DNA from: Paracyclopina nana
Taxonomy: Eukaryota; Arthropoda; Copepoda; Cyclopoida; Cyclopettidae
Reading direction: 5' to 3'
NCBI GenBank assembly: GCA_019096065.1
Contig: JAGUCH010000006.1
Location: forward strand, 516,001 to 580,000
DNA length: 64,000 nucleotides
In this document: positions 58,566 through 64,000 of the stretch, one piece after another
Numbering within the stretch: position 1 is the first letter of the stretch
Layout: each line of letters starts with the position of its first letter
Program-made: the position numbers and the translations under genes
The notes under the pieces: generated by a model
Seen by the model: the letters and a program-made list of their open reading frames with translations, nothing else
The model's database searches: none
Told to the model about the DNA's origin: nothing

Positions 58566-59475
58566 ATTGTTTGTAACATAAATGCTATAATTCCTTTTCA
58601 ATACAATTTAAAGTGAAATATAATTTTACACCAAATATCTGATACTGGAGCAATCTAAAGTTTGTAATTTTCATTATCCATTTATTCAGCTTCTTTGTGT
58701 TAATTTTTCCAATCATAAAGATTTTAAAACTCAAATATATTCAGGAATCGACTTTGCAATATATGCTAATCTGATCTTGGATAAAAGTGAGAAATCGTGA
58801 GTTGGCGCTCAAATGTGCACATTTTTGGGTCTTGTATTAATGAAACGTTTTATGCGGTATTTATACCTGTATTGCTAACAAGACTGAAACTTCGCCAACC
58901 TAAGATGCTATTAGTGTTTGAGCTCACATGAATTCCGGAGTGTCCAAGTCGTTTGTCTTCCACTCCTGTATAACCTTATACAAGAGAGGAGAACCAGAAA
59001 GACTGCGGAACAAAAAATCCCAAATACACATATTTGGATACATTCTGCGATGTAATGGCAATACTGCCTATGCTATCATAAAATAATGGGTACTCTCTGC
59101 GCCATCTTGAGGAGCTGGCAATAAAATCAATTATTAACTCCTGCAGTCAAAGAGCTGGCACAATTGGAACAATTGCATATATTTACTTAAAAATGCTTTT
59201 TTGCTTGAATAATTTGTCAGAATTGGAAGAAATACAGCAAAAAATCGGGTGGAAGTCAGCTCTTCGCTCTTAGGCTTGCACAAGGAAAATGAGCCCAAAT
59301 TGAGGCCAATATCTTTGCAAGTGCCATTACCATCTGCCAATACAGGCAGTGTGTAACATCCGATACACACGATACATTTTTCAACTTTTTTATTCCCTAA
59401 TGCTTAGTCATGAAGCTCAGTATTTTGCACTGGTTGAGGTTGTCTTTTGGTGGAGGTTTTTGCAATAACTTTCAC
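58566..59475. other. Convergent intergenic region
   Basis: Lies between the stop codons of the DEG/ENaC and dpr-like genes. No exon was seen. A CTCF-like site is at 59099. Confidence 0.5.
59099..59110 (-). promoter_or_regulatory. CTCF-like motif between two convergent genes
   Basis: The minus strand reads CAAGATGGCGCAGAG, matching the insect CTCF core AGATGGCGC. It sits between the 3' ends of two genes. The binding role is inferred. Confidence 0.35.
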
Positions 59476-61893
59476 TTATCGGGAAATCCACGAGGATTCT
59501 ACACACAGCACTAGTAGGAGAAGGCCTGCTGCAAAGAAGAAGCCATTGTGGACCTGTATGCTTCCTCCATGGCTGTGTATGGCCTTAGTGATCTCCCCTT
59601 GGAGCACATGAACGACGATGGTGTCTTGGAGGCGCGGATATGTCCCCAGGACGTCCCCAGGGACGCCGCCCAATCTGCAAGTGTAATTCCCTGCGTCCGA
59701 AACGCGAGCTGAGGCCAGGCTTATGCGTGAAATAAGGTTGCCACTTTTCTCATCCATCCCTGTGTCCACTTTCACTCCACCTCGAACCACATCCCTGTAA
59801 TTTAATTACAATATAGGCAATTTCCGTTAAATTTAGCGGGAAATTCAAATTTTGGCGCCAAGCTTTAAAGTGCGCTTGGTACTCACAACAGCGCTACCAG
59901 ATGGTATTTTTTCCAATACAAAATCGGCAAATTTTGGCTTTTTATCACATACAATGCCCATTTGATAAAACTGAAATAAAGATTATGTAAATTGTCAGTT
60001 CTTTATCAGTGGGAACTAGGGCTAATTAAGGGCTTTTGATTGAAGCCTTTCTGTGCTAATAAATGTAGTAGATTCCCTTTTTGGCTTTTTTAGCTACTTA
60101 TGAAGTCTGCAAAAAAAAAGTTCAACTTGCAGACAAATCCTCGCAGAAACTGCCACAAAATTAATGACTTGAGAAACTTTGCCAGCTAGCCAGGGGGGGA
60201 AATGCACAATTCTTGAATACATATTCTGGGTTACCTGTGAAGGACCTGGATCTCATCTGGATCCTTGAATTTCCTCACTTCCCACTCGATGGAGAAAGGC
60301 CCCTGCAATGGCGGCCTTTTGACCCTGCACATCATCTCCAGTGTCGTTCCCACGTCGTAGTGCAGCTCCCAAACTGGTTGACCTTCACCATCGAGTAAAT
60401 GCACAACTGGTTGTTCAATCTCCAGCCGACTCCAAATGAGCGCTGGCGGATGGACGGCTAATTGGCACAGATAGATGCCAGCATCATGCCAATCCACACT
60501 GGCCACTTTTAGCCTGTAATTCCTGGGTGGCAAAAAGTCCACCGAGAACCTTGCATCATGCGAGTGCGTTAGAAAGCCCACAGTGAGGAGCACAGGTACA
60601 GGCCCATCTCGCCTTAACCAGGAGACCAGGTCCTTTTCCAGGGCTGTCACCTGTAAGATACATCCGAATACTGTAGTACAATACATCCAACAACAGGCTG
60701 CTTACTACTGCTTTCTAATCTCCACTGTAGTAATTGTCAAGTGGTATATGTACACTTGACTCTCTTTAGAAGCCCATTTTGGAAAGCTTATACCGTTGTA
60801 GTTAAGTGGTGCTTTCTAATTGAAACTTGCCCCCTTCTTGGCAGGATTATTTCTCATAATACAGCATATATTGTAGGAAAAATGAATTAATGGGGTGTTC
60901 ATGTAATCTATGTACCTCATGATAGAGATGTGATTACCCATTTTTTTGTCAAATTTAGACTTGGATGCAAAAAATGATTTTAAATCTTGCTTACTAAAGG
61001 GAAAAGTGACATGAACACCACATTACAGAAGTGGTAGATTTATTGCAGGGATTGCGGAAGGATTAAGATATTTTATTTCTGGCACAATTGCCCTGCTAAA
61101 TTCTTCTCTCTAGCCAAATACTTCAGATTTATTGCTACTGTATGCATAATACACTGTTTTGAAAACTCAACGTAATTCCACTGATTTAGTTTAGCATAAC
61201 AAAAGCTTGCTGAGTCACTCTTCAAAGGCCTAAACAAATTGCAATTTATGTCGATCCAATTTAGCCTGTCAGCACTTTTTTCACCACACGAAGAACCCAA
61301 ACATTCATTGAAGCTCAGAAGACGTAATTTTTATGGCAAATAGGTGAGGTCGATCTCTGACCCCAAATAAAACAGATAAATATCTCAACTTGTCGATAAA
61401 ATCGAATTCTGATAGATTCCTGCTAGACAGGAAAAGCCTCGTAAACGTTCAAACTTTATCAAAGCTCCTTTACCTTGCAACTCATGAAGATGTCGTCACC
61501 AATTCTGCTTGAATGAGTAGTTCCATTTTGTTGGTCCATGGCAAAAGTTGGTGTCGGACCATTGGGATTGTACCAAGAAGTCCCCAGTTTGGGCTCTTGA
61601 AAAAACTGCACCAGAGAGCCCACTGAAAAAAGTCCAAAAAGTGTCACCAGATTGGATTTTGGGACATTTTTCAATTGGCCATATTTGCTTTTTAGATTTT
61701 AGGTTTTGGGCTTTTTTGCCCAGAAAATGGCCAGTGCATTTTGATGCTCACCTGTGTTTTCTGGGCTTTTGGGGGGCTCCTGGTGGACACCATCTGGTCC
61801 CTCGTTGGCAACCAGTTGACAAAAAGCAGCCAAAATAAGCAGAAATGCTGTTTTGCTTCTGCTTCCAACTCCCTTCAAACCCATTTCAGCCAA
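59476..61893 (-). CDS. Dpr-like two-immunoglobulin cell-surface protein
   Basis: Four exons, 61893-61752, 61622-61474, 60650-60235 and 59794-59476, give 341 aa. Exon 1 encodes a signal peptide (KTAFLLILAAFCQLVANEG). The first V-type Ig domain begins in exon 2 (RIGDDIFMSCK) and continues in exon 3 with VSWLRRDGPVPVLLTVGFLT, then DARFSVDF and WHDAGIYLCQLAVHPP. The second Ig domain spans exons 3-4 (TTLEMMCRVKR, IEWEVRK, then SDAGNYTCRLGG). The LTVG.xT...RF and DAG.Y.CQ patterns are those of the Dpr (defective proboscis extension response) family. Dpr proteins bind DIP partners at neuronal surfaces to specify synapses in arthropods. The C-terminus is a hydrophobic stretch (FFFAAGLLLLVLCVESSW), consistent with a GPI signal or membrane anchor. 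Intron 2 carries a small inverted-repeat element. Which dpr paralogue is unclear. Confidence 0.88.
60891..61022. mobile_element. MITE-like element in dpr intron 2
   Basis: The ends TGGGGTGTTCATGT and ACATGAACACCACA are inverted repeats with one mismatch over 14 bases, about 132 bases end to end. The same terminus (GATGAACACCACATA) occurs alone at 10908-10922 and 22451-22465, so it belongs to a dispersed family. No coding capacity. Confidence 0.6.
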
Positions 61894-62042
61894 GATGACT
61901 GCATAATAATCACAAGTGCTCTTCTCTCCAAATTGCTGTAGGAGATGTCATTTCCATTTTAGTACTTCAAGATGGTCTTCTTGTCTTCATGACTTCAACA
62001 GTCATTTGAAAATTTGATGTCTCTTTATAAAGTTGAAACGTT

Positions 62043-62088
62043 TTCTGGTAGCCCGGTTTTCCCTAACGCGGTATCCAAAAGAGATGGC
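62043..62088 (-). repeat. Dispersed TTTTGGG.TAACGC repeat, copy 5
   Basis: On the minus strand: ATCTCTTTTGGATACCGCGT, then TAGGGAAAACCGGGCTACCAGA. It lies about 150 bases upstream of the dpr-like start codon, so it may overlap its promoter region. Confidence 0.5.
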
Positions 62089-63737
62089 AGCAGATTCATA
62101 ACTATCTCGTTTGAAATAGGGAGCACTCTGGGCAGAGGGGCATAAATTAGCCTTACTTGGTGAAATGGATGTTTAATGACACTTGAGTCGATTTATGGCT
62201 TTCATTAAGCCCACCTTCCAATCTTTTCTCTATGGTAATTCGTGTTATTGCTCAGAATCTGTTAGATTTGGCACCAAAACCAAGCTCTACTATGGCCGAT
62301 CTTCAATTCTCAACTGAGCCTTTGGAACTCTTCTGCTAACAGACGACTGAAAGAGAACGGCTGGTTGTTCGCAGCGCGGCTTTCCAAATGCACTCGATTT
62401 TTTGGTGTTTTTTGCACACTCCCCAAATCATCAAGGCAGAGCTTAGTCTATTTTTTTCTGAATAATTATTCTTTAAAGATTTTTTTTTAAATTTCAAAGC
62501 CAATCTAAGTAAATAATTATTTTAAGTAGCAATAGAGGTTTGAAAAAATAGGCTATAAAACTTTAAAAGAATGTGTAGTATTTTATTGTGTTTGTGATTT
62601 AAAACATGATTACAGACCAGAAAATTCTAGCAAGTCCAGCTTTTTTGGCTGTGCCAACTTGCAAACTTTTTTCTTTTTTTGGCAATTAGTACAGCAAACA
62701 TTTTTTGCCCTTGCCCTGTAGTGTAGTATGTGGATCTTTGGGTGGGTTTTTGTCAACATTTCCTCAGCAGGAGGACGGCCATGTTTGCATTTTACTTTAC
62801 TACTACGCAAGCTTCCATTTGACTACAGAACTTGTAAGCAATTGTAGCTTTGACGTATTGAGTTCCCCCTTTTTACTACGACTACAGCAGCCTTTGTAAC
62901 GATAATGGAAAAAAGGCCGCCACCGTACTGCTACAGCTACTGCTGCAGATCAAAGGCCTTTTTTTAGCGCACGTTTTGTCCTTACTTGCTTCTACTTTTG
63001 CTGTATTCATCTGATTCTCCTAAATGTGAAATGGTCAGAAAAAGGGCAAAATCAGCAATACATCAGCTACATACTTTGGCTTTTCTTACTAGGAAAAAAC
63101 CACGTGACAACTGAGGCCTTGTGTTCATTATTCAAATGCACTTTTTATTACACTTCTGAAATGAGCCCTAAAAAGCTAAGCTAATCTGGGAAAGCTTTTC
63201 TCTCTCCATTCAATGCAATTTCTTCCTTCTTTTCAAGACCAAATGTCATCACACACTGATCGATTGAAAACTTACTCTTGCATGAATTTTGCTTCAAAGC
63301 ACATAATTTTGAGGGTCAGGAAAGGTGTATGCTCTTTTTTAAGGTTGAAGGGCTAGCAAAAAATATATGAGAGCACAGCCAACTTGTGGCAGTTTTTATG
63401 CTCACTCACATAAAATATCTTGCAAAAAAGGCCACTCTACTAGTTGCACTACTAGCTTGCAGTACACTAGTTAAAAATGTATCCAAATACATCTGCCAGA
63501 AAGTGGCGAGTACATCTATCCCAAAAAGGATATTGCTAGGCATGAAATACAGGATACATTTCAGTACCTTTTGGCTTTATCTGAGGATAAACCCTGGAAA
63601 TCTCCAGAATAACTCACTGCGCACTGGGTGGCAACAAAAAACCCGCTTGTGAATCTGTATTCTGTATCTTTGTATTCAGAATACAGTCATGCATGTACTA
63701 CATTTCTCATTAGCATAATATTTGCACATCTGCCAAA
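62089..63737. other. Gene-free DNA upstream of the dpr-like gene
   Basis: No supported exon on either strand. CTACTAC and CTGCAG-type short motifs cluster near 62,800-62,950. Nothing else was recognised. Confidence 0.4.
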
Positions 63738-63891
63738 GCCCATTATCAAAGAGCTGACAATGGCTCATTTCACCTGTCAAGAAAATATGACAGGTTAAAA
63801 TTAAAATCATATATTTCAATAATGGCACATAAACTTTGTTTTTAGAAAAATTACATTAATTATTATGAATTGTCTGCTCTTTGATAGGCTA
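63738..63891. mobile_element. MITE-like inverted-repeat element with AAAGAGCTGACAA termini
   Basis: Left end AGCCCATTATCAAAGAGCTG (continuing ACAATGGC) is mirrored at the right by GAATTGTCTGCTCTTTGATA (continuing GGCT). The same core CAAAGAGCTGACAA occurs in every unit of the CFAP100 intronic array and near 55,048, with a variant near 59,145. This suggests a dispersed family from which that array may have been amplified. Confidence 0.5.
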
Positions 63892-64000
63892 GCTATTTCT
63901 GTCATTGCAAAATGGTGGCTTTTATCCAACTGTGAAGTAAAGCCATATTTTTTTGAAATCAGGATTATGGCTATGTGCAATTTTCACCTCAATACAAATG

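Overview
This is a eukaryotic nuclear window, most probably from an arthropod (a crustacean-like lineage would fit). The genes are split by short GT-AG introns, many only 50-75 bases long. There is a small secreted cuticle-type protein with the arthropod layout of a four-codon MKLL first exon, plus a TATA box and a TCAGT initiator. Other genes are a dpr-type two-Ig protein, a pickpocket-like DEG/ENaC channel, and a complete CFAP100 orthologue, which implies that the animal builds motile axonemes (cilia or sperm flagella). I cannot name the species.

The left half (1-36 kb) is gene-poor. It holds a partial first coding exon at 774-312 (minus), one unrecognised minus-strand gene or exon near 23.7-24.35 kb with a decayed tandem copy beside it, a possible exon at 31.5-31.66 kb, and the first coding exon of a MAGI-like PDZ protein at 36.0-36.4 kb. 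The rest is AT-rich non-coding DNA with much repeat structure: a 3.9-kb foldback element with TTAA flanks (13.8-17.7 kb), a near-perfect 149-bp palindrome (17.9-18.1 kb), and minisatellites at 19.1, 30.5-31.4, 32.9-33.9 and 35.4-36.0 kb. Short dispersed families also occur, together with a strongly recurring CCACTGTG/CACAGTGG word.

The right half (37-62 kb) is gene-dense. In order it holds: three tandem TspO/MBR-like multi-pass membrane protein genes (minus, 42.1-37.4 kb); the cuticle-type gene (plus, 43.8-44.2 kb); a seven-segment membrane receptor-like gene (minus, 46.3-44.4 kb) with a possible LTR-like insertion in its second intron; the 11-exon CFAP100 gene (minus, 53.2-47.1 kb), whose last intron carries a higher-order tandem repeat; the 5-exon DEG/ENaC gene (plus, 55.8-58.6 kb); and the 4-exon dpr-like gene (minus, 61.9-59.5 kb).

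Splice junctions were assigned by reading GT/AG sites, phase and family similarity. For every complete multi-exon model the summed coding length is a multiple of three: CFAP100 612 aa, DEG/ENaC 801 aa, dpr-like 341 aa, TspO-like 310, 310 and 328 aa, seven-segment protein 342 aa, cuticle protein 81 aa. No rRNA, tRNA, CRISPR array or bacterial operon was recognised. The most unusual items are the TspO-like tandem array (two copies with identical lengths for all five exons), the foldback element, the intronic higher-order repeat, the CTCF-like motif pair and the recurring CACTGTG word.
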